Part shown: positions 17,089 through 27,200 of the stretch, piece by piece
How positions within the stretch are numbered: position 1 is the first letter of the stretch
Layout of the letters: each line of letters opens with the position of its first letter
NCBI GenBank assembly: GCA_965247075.1
Contig: CBDFGK010000002.1
Location: 1 to 64,000, forward strand
Length of the DNA stretch: 64,000 nucleotides
Source: CBDFGK01 sp965247075
GTDB taxonomy: Bacteria > Pseudomonadota > Gammaproteobacteria > Pseudomonadales > Halieaceae
Direction: 5' to 3'
Position numbers and translations under genes: made by a program
Notes under the pieces: model-generated
Told to the model about the DNA's origin: nothing
Seen by the model: only the letters and a program-made list of their open reading frames with translations
Databases searched by the model: none

Positions 17089-18224
17089 GGCACATCAAAA
17101 AACTTTTCCATGGCCTCGCGGTTCCACATGGTATCCCGCTGACCCAGCGCAATAAGTTCGTCGGTAAAGGGCCTGGTAAACAGCAGGTAGCTGGCGGCGG
17201 TGGCGCCACCGCCACTGGCGGTTGCACCGGTGTTGCGCAAGAAGAAGCGCAGGCTCCCGGGTAGATAACGTACTTTACGACCGGCGATTTTATCGACTTG
17301 CTCGCTGGGCGATACCACCAGCTTCTCGATGGGTCGCAAATCCGGCAACTTTTCCTTGCGCAGGTCTTCAGGGATAAGTTCCAGCAGGTCGTTGACGCGC
17401 TCCAGTCGTTCAATATCGCTCTCCAGGCTGTCGACAAAGGCACTGGTAAACATGTGGCCGATAATCTGCGCCATCGATGGAGAATGCCTGGTGGGTGGCG
17501 TTGTGCGCTGCGGCTGCCGCGCCAGATTATTGCTGACCCCCACAATAAAGAGACGATCCGCACCCAGGTGTAGAGCGGGGCTGATCGGAGAGAGCTGCCG
17601 CAGGGCGCCATCGCCAAAATATTCATGCTCGATTTTGGTGGCGGGGAAGAGGGTAGGGATGGCGGAGGAGGCCATCAGGTGATCGGTATTAAGCAGCGTG
17701 CGTCTGCCGATGCGGCGGTGCCGCTGCCAGCTCTGCATCGCCGGCTTGCCCTGGAAAAAGCACACCGATTGGCCGGAGGTATAGCCCATGGCGGTCACAC
17801 TGACCGCTTCAAGATCGCCGCGCGCTATGGCCCGGTCAAGTTGCCTGAACTTTACCGAGCGCTTAATCAGTTGACGCAGCGGCGAGTTGTCCAGCAGGGC
17901 GATAGGGCGGTTAACCCCCACACCCTGGTTAAATAAAGATCGGGTAACTCGTCCCAGACCCTTGGCCATTTCCCACCAGCCGTAGCGGTAGACATGGTGA
18001 GGTTCCAGTTGGTTCCAGATCTGTTCAAGCTCAGCCACGGCTGCCCGGAAGCAGCCCTCGTGGGCGGCCAGGGTTACGGCGTTGATCGCCCCTGCCGAGG
18101 TTCCGCAAATAATGGGAAAGGGGTTGCAGGCACCCTCGGGCAATATCTCTGCCAGCGCCTTGAGCACGCCGACCTGGTAAGCGGCGCGAGCGCCGCCGCC
18201 GGATAAGATCAATGCATTTTTCAC
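17085..18224 (-). CDS. Patatin-like phospholipase
   Basis: A 379-residue patatin-fold lipid hydrolase. The oxyanion-hole motif SGGGARAAYQVG is at residues 8-19, the nucleophile motif CGTSAGAIN at about 40-48, and the catalytic Asp in FGDGALRQ at about 210-217. The family cleaves acyl groups from phospholipids or storage lipids; cellular location is not evident, as there is no signal peptide. A C-terminal extension of about 120 residues after the catalytic core is predicted helical with a Gly/Ala-rich stretch. A 20-codon SDR relic and an intact SDR gene lie upstream on the same strand. Confidence 0.87.
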   Translation of the reverse strand: MKNALILSGGGARAAYQVGVLKALAEILPEGACNPFPIICGTSAGAINAVTLAAHEGCFRAAVAELEQIWNQLEPHHVYRYGWWEMAKGLGRVTRSLFNQGVGVNRPIALLDNSPLRQLIKRSVKFRQLDRAIARGDLEAVSVTAMGYTSGQSVCFFQGKPAMQSWQRHRRIGRRTLLNTDHLMASSAIPTLFPATKIEHEYFGDGALRQLSPISPALHLGADRLFIVGVSNNLARQPQRTTPPTRHSPSMAQIIGHMFTSAFVDSLESDIERLERVNDLLELIPEDLRKEKLPDLRPIEKLVVSPSEQVDKIAGRKVRYLPGSLRFFLRNTGATASGGGATAASYLLFTRPFTDELIALGQRDTMWNREAMEKFFDVP

Positions 18225-18244
18225 CTTACTGCGCTCATCCTCGG

Positions 18245-18307
18245 TCAGTGACAGGTATAGCCGCCGTCAATAACCAGTTCTACTTTGTTTGCAAGTCTGC
18301 CTGACAT
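18245..18307 (-). pseudogene. Collapsed short-chain dehydrogenase gene (start fused to end)
   Basis: A 20-codon frame begins MSGRLANKV, like the start of many SDR enzymes, and ends ELVIDGGYTCH before a TGA, like the classic SDR terminus (ElxiDGGyta). I infer one in-frame internal deletion that removed about 240 codons. It is too short to be an enzyme. Confidence 0.5.
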
Positions 18308-18309
18308 GT

Positions 18310-19080
18310 TTAATCCCTTTTGTTGTTGAGAATTTTTTCGGTGAGCCTGGCGCGCAGCGATTCGGGTAGCAGCCTGTCTATAATTCCCCAGCAGCGCGCA
18401 GCGCCCCCGACAAAATAGCAGATACGCTTGCCGTGCACGGCCCTGTCGATTGCGGCGGCGACATCTTCGGGTTGCAAGCTGATCTCGCGCTTACTCTCAG
18501 CACCGGCTTGCACAGCGTGGGCCATGGGCGTGTTAACGAGGTCGGGTTTCACACAGGTAACCCGAATATCGTGGCTGGCCCACTCCAGGTGTAAAGCCTG
18601 TGTTAATCCATTGACGTAAAACTTGCTGGCGCTGTATACCGCCAGTGACGGAATGCCGTGAATGCTGGCGACCGAACACAGGTTAACCAGGCAGGCACCG
18701 GCGGTTTTCTGCAGGTAGGGGAAACCCGCCTGGGCTACATTGGTGAGGCCTTTAACATTGATGTCAATCATCAGGTCCTGGGCGGCCGGTTCGATTTCAG
18801 CGAAGGCCCCCGCGCTCACTACGCCGGCGTTGTTGACCAGAATATGCAGTTGGCCGTTGCTATGGGATGCGAAATCCGCCAGGGCGGAATCTATGGATTG
18901 CCGTGAACTGACATCACACCAACCACTGCAAGCCTGCGGAAAATCGCCGCTGGCCATAGCCTCCGCCAATCCCCGTTGGTTGATGTCATACAGACCAACG
19001 TAGTAGCCCTGGGCGGCAAAGTGTTGCGCGGTCGCCAGGCCAATGCCGGCGGCGGCGCCGGTGATAAATACTGTTTTCAT
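18310..19080 (-). CDS. Short-chain dehydrogenase/reductase (SDR)
   Basis: A 256-residue classical SDR. The cofactor motif TGAAAGIG is at residues 7-14, NNAG near 87-90, the catalytic Ser in NLCSVAS (about 140), and YSASK (about 154-158) gives the Tyr/Lys pair. The extended C-terminus with RICYFVGGAARCWGIIDRLL is found in SDRs acting on hydrophobic alcohols. The substrate is unknown. The gene is followed by an SDR relic and the patatin gene on the same strand. Confidence 0.88.
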   Translation of the reverse strand: MKTVFITGAAAGIGLATAQHFAAQGYYVGLYDINQRGLAEAMASGDFPQACSGWCDVSSRQSIDSALADFASHSNGQLHILVNNAGVVSAGAFAEIEPAAQDLMIDINVKGLTNVAQAGFPYLQKTAGACLVNLCSVASIHGIPSLAVYSASKFYVNGLTQALHLEWASHDIRVTCVKPDLVNTPMAHAVQAGAESKREISLQPEDVAAAIDRAVHGKRICYFVGGAARCWGIIDRLLPESLRARLTEKILNNKRD

Positions 19081-19213
19081 TTCTTATTGTTCCCTGCGTA
19101 TCGATCGACGCTACCGGAATAATGTGACGGCTGACAGCCCTAGCCTCTTCCAACACGAAATGATACTGACATAGCCCGATTTCTGTTCATGGTGGAAGGA
19201 TGAATAATGGAGT

Positions 19214-19399
19214 TTAGGGTTTGTCGAGGTGAATCAGCGCGGCAGGATACAATTGGGGTTGTTCCGCAAGTTGCGAGAAATGGTCAAAAAACGCGGCGTA
19301 GTATTTGTCCGCAGCCCCTAAACCCCAATGCTCCAGGCCATAGAACCAGATGCGTTCCAGGTCGGCTTTAGCTGCAGGAGCGAGCTTATAATTTCCCAT
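19214..19399 (-). CDS. ParE/RelE-type toxin, apparently C-terminally truncated
   Basis: From ATG 19399 a 61-residue product begins MGNYKLAPAAKADLERIWFY and contains EHWGLGAADKYYAAFFDHFS, the N-terminal two helices of ParE toxins. It stops at ALIHLDKP, where full-length homologues (about 95 residues) continue with the Gly-Tyr-Arg-Arg beta-strands that carry key residues. Its start overlaps the antitoxin gene by 14 bases. The toxin is probably inactive. Confidence 0.7.
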   Translation of the reverse strand: MGNYKLAPAAKADLERIWFYGLEHWGLGAADKYYAAFFDHFSQLAEQPQLYPAALIHLDKP

Positions 19400-19655
19400 C
19401 TTGCCGCGCTTTCTCTTTGAAGCCGTCGAGCATTTCCTGCGGCGTTTCCTCGACCCAGCCGTGTTGTTCAACGGATAGTTCGGCTGCAATCAGTTTGGCG
19501 CGGAGCGCGTCAACCTCGTTCATGCGTAATTGTTTTTCCCTCAAGGCTTCTCGGATCAGTTCGCTGTCTGTGCCGTAGTTGCCCGTCTCCATTTGCGCCT
19601 GTATCCAACTCTCTTGTTGGTCGGTCACGGTAATGCTCTTTTTCACCATTGGCAT
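19386..19655 (-). CDS. ParD-family antitoxin
   Basis: An 89-residue protein with an N-terminal ribbon-helix-helix (KKSITVTDQQESWIQAQMET, then YGTDSELIREALREK) and a charged C-terminal tail that would wrap the toxin. GGAGG lies 7 bases before the ATG at 19655. It is the first gene of a two-gene unit with the ParE-like gene. Family members bind their own promoter, so autoregulation is expected. Confidence 0.82.
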   Translation of the reverse strand: MPMVKKSITVTDQQESWIQAQMETGNYGTDSELIREALREKQLRMNEVDALRAKLIAAELSVEQHGWVEETPQEMLDGFKEKARQDGKL

Positions 19656-20055
19656 CAGAAGCCCTCCAGGAAGAAAGAATATGTACTACCTTATCCTACT
19701 ATTAATCAATCTTTATTGGAATATACTGCCCAAAAAATGGTAGATTACAGGGTCCGCGGACAGTGGGTACTTTGATTTCCTGCGGGCGGATGTGCATGAA
19801 AATACGATTGACAAACGCACTTCACCTTCCCTTTGCGAAGGGGGGTTTGCGGGCGGTGGCAAGTATCTCGCCGCTCGTCGGGTTTGATGGTGCTCGGATG
19901 TTGCGCGTAGCGTCTCTGTTGCGCCGCGCTAGGTCGGTGTTGTGCGTGGTTGCGCGCTCCTTGCCTTTGTCAATCACCCCCCCCCCCCCCCCCCCCCCCC
20001 CGATATTTGTGCGCCGGGCGTTGGATGTCGGGCTTCGGGCAAATCACGCCCGACA
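19656..20055 (+). other. Intergenic / leader region upstream of the giant autotransporter gene
   Basis: About 400 bases without a recognisable gene. The first 90 are AT-rich and may contain promoters for the antitoxin (minus) and the giant gene (plus). A 98-codon plus-strand frame starting at 19763 passes through the poly-C tract and stops at 20057-20059, overlapping the giant gene's ATG (20056-20058) as ATGA. A second frame from a GTG at 19942 also runs through the tract as eight prolines and is in frame with the giant gene. A short GC hairpin (CGGGC...GCCCG) lies just before the ATG, and no clear Shine-Dalgarno precedes it. Confidence 0.5.
19977..20001 (+). repeat. Poly-C homopolymer tract (25 nt)
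   Basis: An uninterrupted run of 25 C residues, 54 bases before the ATG at 20056. Such tracts change length by slipped-strand mispairing. Depending on the true start it lies in the 5' untranslated region or codes for Pro residues of a longer signal region, so it could switch transcription or translation. The exact count in an assembly is uncertain. Confidence 0.9.
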
Positions 20056-23000
20056 ATGACCAGTCGCAGAAGACAGCGTCTGCCGGGGGTGTTATTAGCC
20101 GTCGCTCTGGCGTTGCTGGCAGGCACGGCCCAGGCGCAGGTGCGCAATGTAGTAACGGCACTGAACATACTCGGCACTGACTCCCTCTACACCCAGGGCG
20201 AAGTGATGCGGGTGGAGATACTCTTTGCCCGGCCGGTGACGGTGAGGGGCAATCCGACTCTGGCGTTGTTCTTTGACAACCGCCACCACGACATGAGGCA
20301 TGCAAATTTTAATCCTTCAGCGACGCCGAGCCTTATTTTCCACTACACCATACAGCCCGACGATGATTCATCCACCAGCGGCATCACCATCTTCCATACT
20401 GCGCTGCAGTTGAATGGCGGCAGTATTACCGACGAGGCGGGCAACCCAGCGAATCTGAGCCTGGCGGAGCACGTAATCTCCCAGACCACCAGATACAAGG
20501 TGGACGGCATCCCGCCGCGGGTAACACGCCTAACCTTCACCACCCGTCCGCCCGGCCTTTTCGGCGATAATTTTCCCTCCTCGTATCTGGCGGATGAAGA
20601 GATAAAAGTGCGGGTGGATTTTGCTGAGCCGGTTACCGTGACCGGCTCGCCTCGCCTGCGCCTGGATATGGGCACGCGCCGGGTGAGGGCGCGCTATGAC
20701 GCCGCAGTGCACAGGGCTAACAACCGCTCCGTTGGCTTCACCTATCGCGTGCAACCCGGCGACCTGGACCCGGACGGCATCAGCATTGCTGCCGATGCGC
20801 TGGCGTCGGTTGGCACAGACACGATTACCGATGCCGCCGGCAATCCAACGGGTGATAGCAGTCTTGCCGAACACGCCATCGGCAACGACCCGGCGCAGAC
20901 GGTAGATGCCGTCAAGCCGCAGGTTACTGAGGTAAGCATCATCTCCAGGCCGGCAGCGGGAGACACCTATCGCGAGGGCGAAACGATTCAACTGCGCGTG
21001 GCTTTCAGTAAAGGTATGCTTATACACCCGCCTAACTTCCAAGTAGCACAGCCGATCACTCTGGGTTTGAGCCGGGTCATGGCGGAGGGGATGATCAGCC
21101 CCCAGTCTCACACTTATCACGGTGATGAATACCACACCATCACCGAAATAGTTTTCCACTATACCGTGCAAGCCGATGACTATGACGCCGATGGTATCAG
21201 TTACTTGGGCACGCCTCGGGATGGTGGCAATATTTACTTAGGGGGAAGAGCTGATGTAATATTTGATGTAGCGGGCAACTCTTTGCTTAGAGACATCACT
21301 GATTTAATCATCACCAACGCTGGGATGCACAAGGTGGACGGCGGCGGACCGCGGGTGACCCACCTGGGCATAGCCTCCAGACCCGATAAGGGCGACACCT
21401 ATCGGCAAGGCGAAGAGATTAGCGTCACGCTGACTTTCAACCAGCCGCTGGTGGGGGCTCTGGACAATCTGCGTTTGACGCTGAACCTGGATTCGGGGGC
21501 GGTGGTCTCGCACAGCACGTCCCCTTCCGTTGCCCATTTTAACCGACTTGTGGGTTTCACCTTCATCGTGCAAGACGGCGACCTGGACGAAAACGGTATC
21601 AGCATCGGCGCCGATGCGCTGAGTTTGACCGGCGGCAGCGTCACCAACCAGGCTGGCAGGCCGCTGCTTCTGAGCATGGCGGAACACACCGTCACCCATC
21701 ACCCGGCGCACAAGGTGGATGCCGCGGCGCCGAAGGTGACCCATCTGCGCATCGTCTCCACACCAGCGCAGGGGGCGGTGTATCGGTTGGGCGAGATGAT
21801 TCGGGTGCGCCTGACGCTGGATCAGCCGGTCATAGCCGGCGGCTCGCCGATTCTGTCGCTGCCTTTGTTGATCGGCGATGACCCCCGCACCTTGACCTTC
21901 GACAAATTTCGCTTCCCGGGCTTGGCAATAGAACTCGCCTATCAGGTGCAAGGCGGTGATTTGGACGAAGACGGCATCAGCATCGGCGCCGGTGGGTTGA
22001 AGGTGAGCGGCGGCAGCCTGACAGATGCTGTGGGTAACCGGTTGCGCCTAAGCCTTGAGGGTCATACCCTCACCAATGCGCCGGCGCATCAGGTCGGCGC
22101 GGTGCCTCGCTTTGATGTGAATCCGCTGCCAGAGCAGATCTATACGGTCGGGCAGTCGGTCAGCCTGGTCCTGCCGCAAGCCATTGGCGGTGTCGCCCCC
22201 CGGCGTTATGAGTTGATCGGTAGCATCCCGCCCGGGCTGGTATTTGATGCCAACACCCGCACCCTGTCCGGCACACCGAGCGCGCCCATGGAGGCAACCG
22301 AGTTGCAGTGGATGGCAACCGATGCGGTGCCATCGGTTGCGTCCTTGAGATTTCAAATGACGGTAGTCGCCGCGCCGAGTTTTGCTGAGGCTGGCATTGA
22401 CGACCAGATTTACACCGCCAGCGCGGCGATTCCCGACCTGACTCTGCCGGAGGCGACCAGTGCCCTTGACCTGACATACACTCTGACACCCGTGCCGGCC
22501 GGGCTGGCAGTTGACCGCGACACCCGCACCCTGTCCGGCACCCCGAGCACGCCGGCGGCGGCGACCGAATTGGAATGGAGCGCGACTGATAGTAACGGTG
22601 CCAGCGATAGCCTGCGTTTCCAGGTGCGCGTGGCGAAGCCGCCGCGATTTGTCGCTGAGGTGGAAGATATGCTCATCCGAGCGAGTAGATACACTGAGCC
22701 CATGATCCTGCCGCTTGCCGAACATGGCCACGGCGATTTGACCTATAACCTGCAAGAGAAGCGAGGCGAGCAGATCCGGAATCTGCCGGAGGATGTGCGC
22801 TATGATCCGGCCAGCCGGGAACTGTCAATCTATTTAAGGCTTGGGGTGTATGTCCTGGTTTACACGGCGACCGATGCCAATGGCGCGGTTGCCACCCAGG
22901 AATTCACTGTGGAGGCAACCAAGCCGCAATTTCCTGGAAGTTTCAGTGGCCATGTTTTTGACCGGGGGGTGCCCATCACGCCGGTTGTCCTGCCGGCAGC

Positions 23001-24207
23001 CACTGGCGGCATCGGCGAGGTGACTTACACATTCCAGGGTGCAAGTCATGGAATCAAGTATAACGCCGCCACGCGTAGCCTATACGGCACCCCAACCATT
23101 GCCACCGCCGCCGACCTTCGTCAAGCCCGTCTCAGCTATATATATGCCGCGGAAGACGAACTTGGCGGCTCTGACGCCCTGACCGTACTTGTCCGGGTGC
23201 GTGAAAATGGTGACTTCCCGCCATATATACCGATGTATTTTGATCCACCGATTGCCGATATACAGTTCATTACTCGTGGCATTGCGTTTGAGCGCGTCTT
23301 GCCACAGCCGCAGGGTGGCACTGGCGCAAACCCGGTATTTCAAAACTCCACATCTTATGAAAGCCTGCCGCCGGGCATCCAATTTAATCGGCATACCCGC
23401 CGCCTGCACGGCACCGCGGAGCAGGTCACCACCGGACAAGGTTACTCCTTCAGATACACCGTTATTGATGTCGGTGCCCGCGAGACGATTAGTGAGCGTT
23501 TGAGAATCAGGGTAGTGGAGCAACCGAGTTTTGCTGAGCCACTGCGCCTGAGTCTGCGGCAAAATGAACTGTTGCCGATAGCGCCTATCGGGCCGATTAA
23601 GTTGCCGGCGGCCAGAGATGGCGCACCGCCGATTGTGTATACATTGGCAGGCGACCTGCCGCCCGGGCTGGCATTTGACCCGGGCAGCCGCGCCCTGTCC
23701 GGCAGGCCAAGCGAGGACGGAGTCAGCACCCTGACCTATACCGCAACCGATGCCAACGGCGCATCTGTCTCCGGCGACTTTGTGTTCACGGTAGTGGATA
23801 CCACTCCACCAGAGGTGACCGGCGTGTCGATCATTTCCACGCCGAACCAGGGCGGCATCTACCTCCTGGGCGAACAAATCAGGATGCGCCTGGACTTTAG
23901 CGAGCCGGTTTTTGCCACAGTTTCGCCACCACCGACTCTCAATATAAATCTATACCTAGGGAGCAAAAGAACTGCCATGCGCTTTCCCTATCCCGCTGAT
24001 AGCGATGAGCCGGTGATGTCGTTGGAAGGAAGTTACACGGTGCAAGCCGGCGACCTGGACGAAGACGGCATCAGTAACACACAAAGTTTGTTCATTGCCG
24101 GACTGGCAACTGACCTCACCGATGCCGCCGGTAACCGCTGCTGCTGCGTGGCATCGCCAACTCCGATCATCCGAAGCACAAGGTGGATGGCGTGGTGCCG
24201 AAGGTGA
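20056..24207 (+). CDS. Giant autotransporter adhesin, N-terminal frame
   Basis: First segment of a very large surface protein. ATG 20056 gives a clear signal peptide (MTSRRRQRLPGVLLAVALAL...AQA). Alternatively a GTG at 19942 adds 38 residues including poly-Pro, resembling an extended autotransporter signal region. Five beta-sandwich repeats of about 125-140 residues follow (20137-22106), each with ...SxPxxGxxYxxGE, GDLDxDGISI and DAAGN. They resemble SWM/cadherin-like repeats, with the family uncertain. Six putative-Ig (He_PIG-type) domains lie at 22107-23797, marked by LPPGLxFDxxTRTLSGTPS. A sixth beta-sandwich unit then breaks at about 24137: DAAGNR is followed by out-of-frame sequence to the stop at 24207. 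Inserting one base restores NRLLLRGIANSDHPKHKVDG and joins the next frame. Confidence 0.85.
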   Translation: MTSRRRQRLPGVLLAVALALLAGTAQAQVRNVVTALNILGTDSLYTQGEVMRVEILFARPVTVRGNPTLALFFDNRHHDMRHANFNPSATPSLIFHYTIQPDDDSSTSGITIFHTALQLNGGSITDEAGNPANLSLAEHVISQTTRYKVDGIPPRVTRLTFTTRPPGLFGDNFPSSYLADEEIKVRVDFAEPVTVTGSPRLRLDMGTRRVRARYDAAVHRANNRSVGFTYRVQPGDLDPDGISIAADALASVGTDTITDAAGNPTGDSSLAEHAIGNDPAQTVDAVKPQVTEVSIISRPAAGDTYREGETIQLRVAFSKGMLIHPPNFQVAQPITLGLSRVMAEGMISPQSHTYHGDEYHTITEIVFHYTVQADDYDADGISYLGTPRDGGNIYLGGRADVIFDVAGNSLLRDITDLIITNAGMHKVDGGGPRVTHLGIASRPDKGDTYRQGEEISVTLTFNQPLVGALDNLRLTLNLDSGAVVSHSTSPSVAHFNRLVGFTFIVQDGDLDENGISIGADALSLTGGSVTNQAGRPLLLSMAEHTVTHHPAHKVDAAAPKVTHLRIVSTPAQGAVYRLGEMIRVRLTLDQPVIAGGSPILSLPLLIGDDPRTLTFDKFRFPGLAIELAYQVQGGDLDEDGISIGAGGLKVSGGSLTDAVGNRLRLSLEGHTLTNAPAHQVGAVPRFDVNPLPEQIYTVGQSVSLVLPQAIGGVAPRRYELIGSIPPGLVFDANTRTLSGTPSAPMEATELQWMATDAVPSVASLRFQMTVVAAPSFAEAGIDDQIYTASAAIPDLTLPEATSALDLTYTLTPVPAGLAVDRDTRTLSGTPSTPAAATELEWSATDSNGASDSLRFQVRVAKPPRFVAEVEDMLIRASRYTEPMILPLAEHGHGDLTYNLQEKRGEQIRNLPEDVRYDPASRELSIYLRLGVYVLVYTATDANGAVATQEFTVEATKPQFPGSFSGHVFDRGVPITPVVLPAATGGIGEVTYTFQGASHGIKYNAATRSLYGTPTIATAADLRQARLSYIYAAEDELGGSDALTVLVRVRENGDFPPYIPMYFDPPIADIQFITRGIAFERVLPQPQGGTGANPVFQNSTSYESLPPGIQFNRHTRRLHGTAEQVTTGQGYSFRYTVIDVGARETISERLRIRVVEQPSFAEPLRLSLRQNELLPIAPIGPIKLPAARDGAPPIVYTLAGDLPPGLAFDPGSRALSGRPSEDGVSTLTYTATDANGASVSGDFVFTVVDTTPPEVTGVSIISTPNQGGIYLLGEQIRMRLDFSEPVFATVSPPPTLNINLYLGSKRTAMRFPYPADSDEPVMSLEGSYTVQAGDLDEDGISNTQSLFIAGLATDLTDAAGNRCCCVASPTPIIRSTRWMAWCRR

Positions 24208-27200
24208 GTTTTGTGTTGGTTACTCCGTCGCCCGCCAACCACAATACCTACGCATTGGGTGAAGAAATTAAAGTGGTGCTGGCTTTTGATAGTTTCTTTC
24301 CCGTGCTTCAGGGGCAGTTATCCATGCAGTTGACGCTGGAGTCCGGCCGGGTCACCGCACGAAATTCAAGGAAACACGGCCTCACTGGCCACGGTCTTGC
24401 CCTGGATTTCAGTTATGTCGTGCAATCCGGCGATCTGGATAAAAATGGCTTCAGCCTGGGTGCCAATGCATTGATGCTGGTGCCGGAGGAGAACGTCACC
24501 GATGAATCGGGCAATCCGGTGAATTTAAGTCTGGCGGATTTCGCGTTCACTGATGATCCGGCATACCAGGTGGATGGCGTGGGACCGCAGGTGACGGCTG
24601 TGACCATCACCTCCACGCCAGAAGTCTTCGAGTATTACCGTAGCGGCGAGCGGATTACCGTGCGGGTGGATTTCGACGAGCCGGTGACCATTATTGATGA
24701 TGCGCCGGTGCTGTGGATGTCTTTGGGCGATGAACCGCGCCGAGTGGCGATGGAGTATGCGGCGGTGCAACCCGATGACACTTCCCTGTTGTTCGGTTAC
24801 ACCGTGCAAGCCGGCGATGAGGACGATAACGGCGTTGGCATTGGTGCGCTAGCGCTGAGGGTGACGAGCGGCATGGTCACCGATATCGTCGGCAACCCGG
24901 CGAATCTGAGCCTGAGCGCGCAGGCCATTATCAATGACCCGCTGCACAAGGTGGATGGCGTGGGCCCGCGGGTGACGAGTGTGCGTATTCTTTCCCCCGC
25001 GTCTGACAACCCCGACCCCAGCACCTTCAAGTTGGGCGAGTATATTCGCGTGCTGGTGAGTTTTGACACCTATCCCTCTGGGGATGTCACGGCTCTGCGT
25101 TTGGCGCTGGGCATGGAGAGCGGCGCGGCAATCTTGCAGGGCAGGGCACCGCTCAACCGACGCGGCGCGATCATATTCCGACATACCGTACAACTTGGCG
25201 ACCTGGATAAAGACGGCATCAGCATCGGCGCCGATGCGCTGAGTATGGTGGATGGCGGCAGTGTCACCGATGAGTTGGGTAATTCGGTGGATTTAAGTCT
25301 GGCGCATGTCGCGATCACTGATGAGCCGACGCGCAAGGTGGATGGCGTGGTGCCGGATATTGTTGTGCCTGCGGCTCAGACCTTTGAGTCCACGGCTACC
25401 TTGACGCCACTCACCGCTGACGACCACTACGGCACCGCGACTTCCGGCGATGACACGGCGATTATCGGTAGTAATGCACCGGCGACTTTTCCGGTGGGCG
25501 ATACCATCATCACCTGGACCGCGACCGATCCAGCGGGTAATGAAGTGAGTGCGACCCAGGTGGTCACGGTGGCGGATGCCACCGCGCCGGACATCACCGC
25601 ACCTGATCCCTATACCACCGAAGCCACGGCCGAGCAGACGCCGCTCACCGCTAACGACCACTACGGCACCGCCACTTCCCCCGATGGCACGGCAACTATC
25701 ACCGACGACGCGCCCGATACTTTCCCGCTGGGTGATACCACCATCACCTGGACCGCAACCGATGCGTCGGGGAATAAAGAGACCGCCGAGCAGACCATCA
25801 CCATCACCGATACGACCGCGCCGGTGATTACCCTGCTCAAGGACACCGTAGACGACAACACAGTTGAACTCGGCGGCAGTTATACCGAACACCGGGCCAC
25901 CGCCACTGACCTGGTGGATGATGACACCGAACTCACCGACAGGATTAACATTGCCGGCACAGTGGACGCGAGCGCAGTCGGAACATACACCGTCACCTAC
26001 GATGTCTCCGATGCTCAGGGCAACCCGGCCGCTACCGTGACCCGCACCGTCAGGGTCACCGACACCACCGCGCCGATGATTACCGCGCCGGCGGATGTAT
26101 CCAAAGAAGCCACCGGACCGACAACGCCAGTCACCGTGGGTCAAGCAACCGCGACTGACCTGGCCGCCGATTCGGTGACCATCACCCGCAATCCAGCGGA
26201 CAATGAGTTTGCCGTAGGTGTCCACATCATCACTTGGAAGGCAACTGATGCTTCAGGTAATGAAGAGACTGCCGAGCAGACCATCACCATCACCGATAAG
26301 ACCGCGCCGGTGATTACCCTGATCAAGGACACCACCGCCGACAACACAGTTGAACTCGGCACGACTTATACCGAACACCGGGCCACCGCCACCGACCTGG
26401 TGGATGATGACACCGAACTCACCAGCAGGATTGACATTGCCGGCACAGTGGACACGAACGTGGTCGGGGAATACACCGTCACCTACGATGTAACCGATGC
26501 CCAGAACAACGCCGCTGAGCAGAAGACCCGCACGGTCAGGGTCATCGACAACACCAAGCCGATTATCACCCTGACCGGTGATAATCCGCAGACCATCCAT
26601 TTCGGCATGGCTTACACCGAACTGAATGCAACGGCGACCGATGCGGTGGATGGCGAACTCACCGGCAGCATTGTCATTGACAGTAGTGCAGTGAACACGA
26701 ACGCGGTCGGGCAATACACTGTTACCTACAATGTAACCGACACCGCCGGTAACGCCGCCGAGCAGAAGACCCGCACGGTCAGGGTCATCGACACCGGCAA
26801 GCCGATTATCACCCTGACTGGTGATAATCCGCAGACCATCGAGTTTGGCGAGGGCTATACCGAACTGAATGCAACGGCCACCGACCTGGTGGATGGCGAC
26901 CTCACCGGCAGCATTGTCATTGACAGTAGTGCAGTGAACACCGACCGAGTCGGGGATTACTCGGTCACCTACGATGTAACCGACACCGCCGGTAACGCCG
27001 CCGATACCGTGACGCGCACAGTCAGGGTCACCGACACCACCGCGCCGTCCATCACCGCACCGCACGACCAGACCTTTGAGGCGACGGCCACGGCGACACC
27101 GCTTAGCCGGGACGATTACGGCATCGCCAGGTCCTCCGATGGCGACATCACCGACGACGCGCCCGATACTTTCCCGCTGGGCGACACCATCATCACCTGG

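Noticed and set aside
19763..20059. The 98-codon leader frame as an independent protein gene
   Set aside because: No domain or codon pattern supports it; kept only as a possible coupling leader in the findings.
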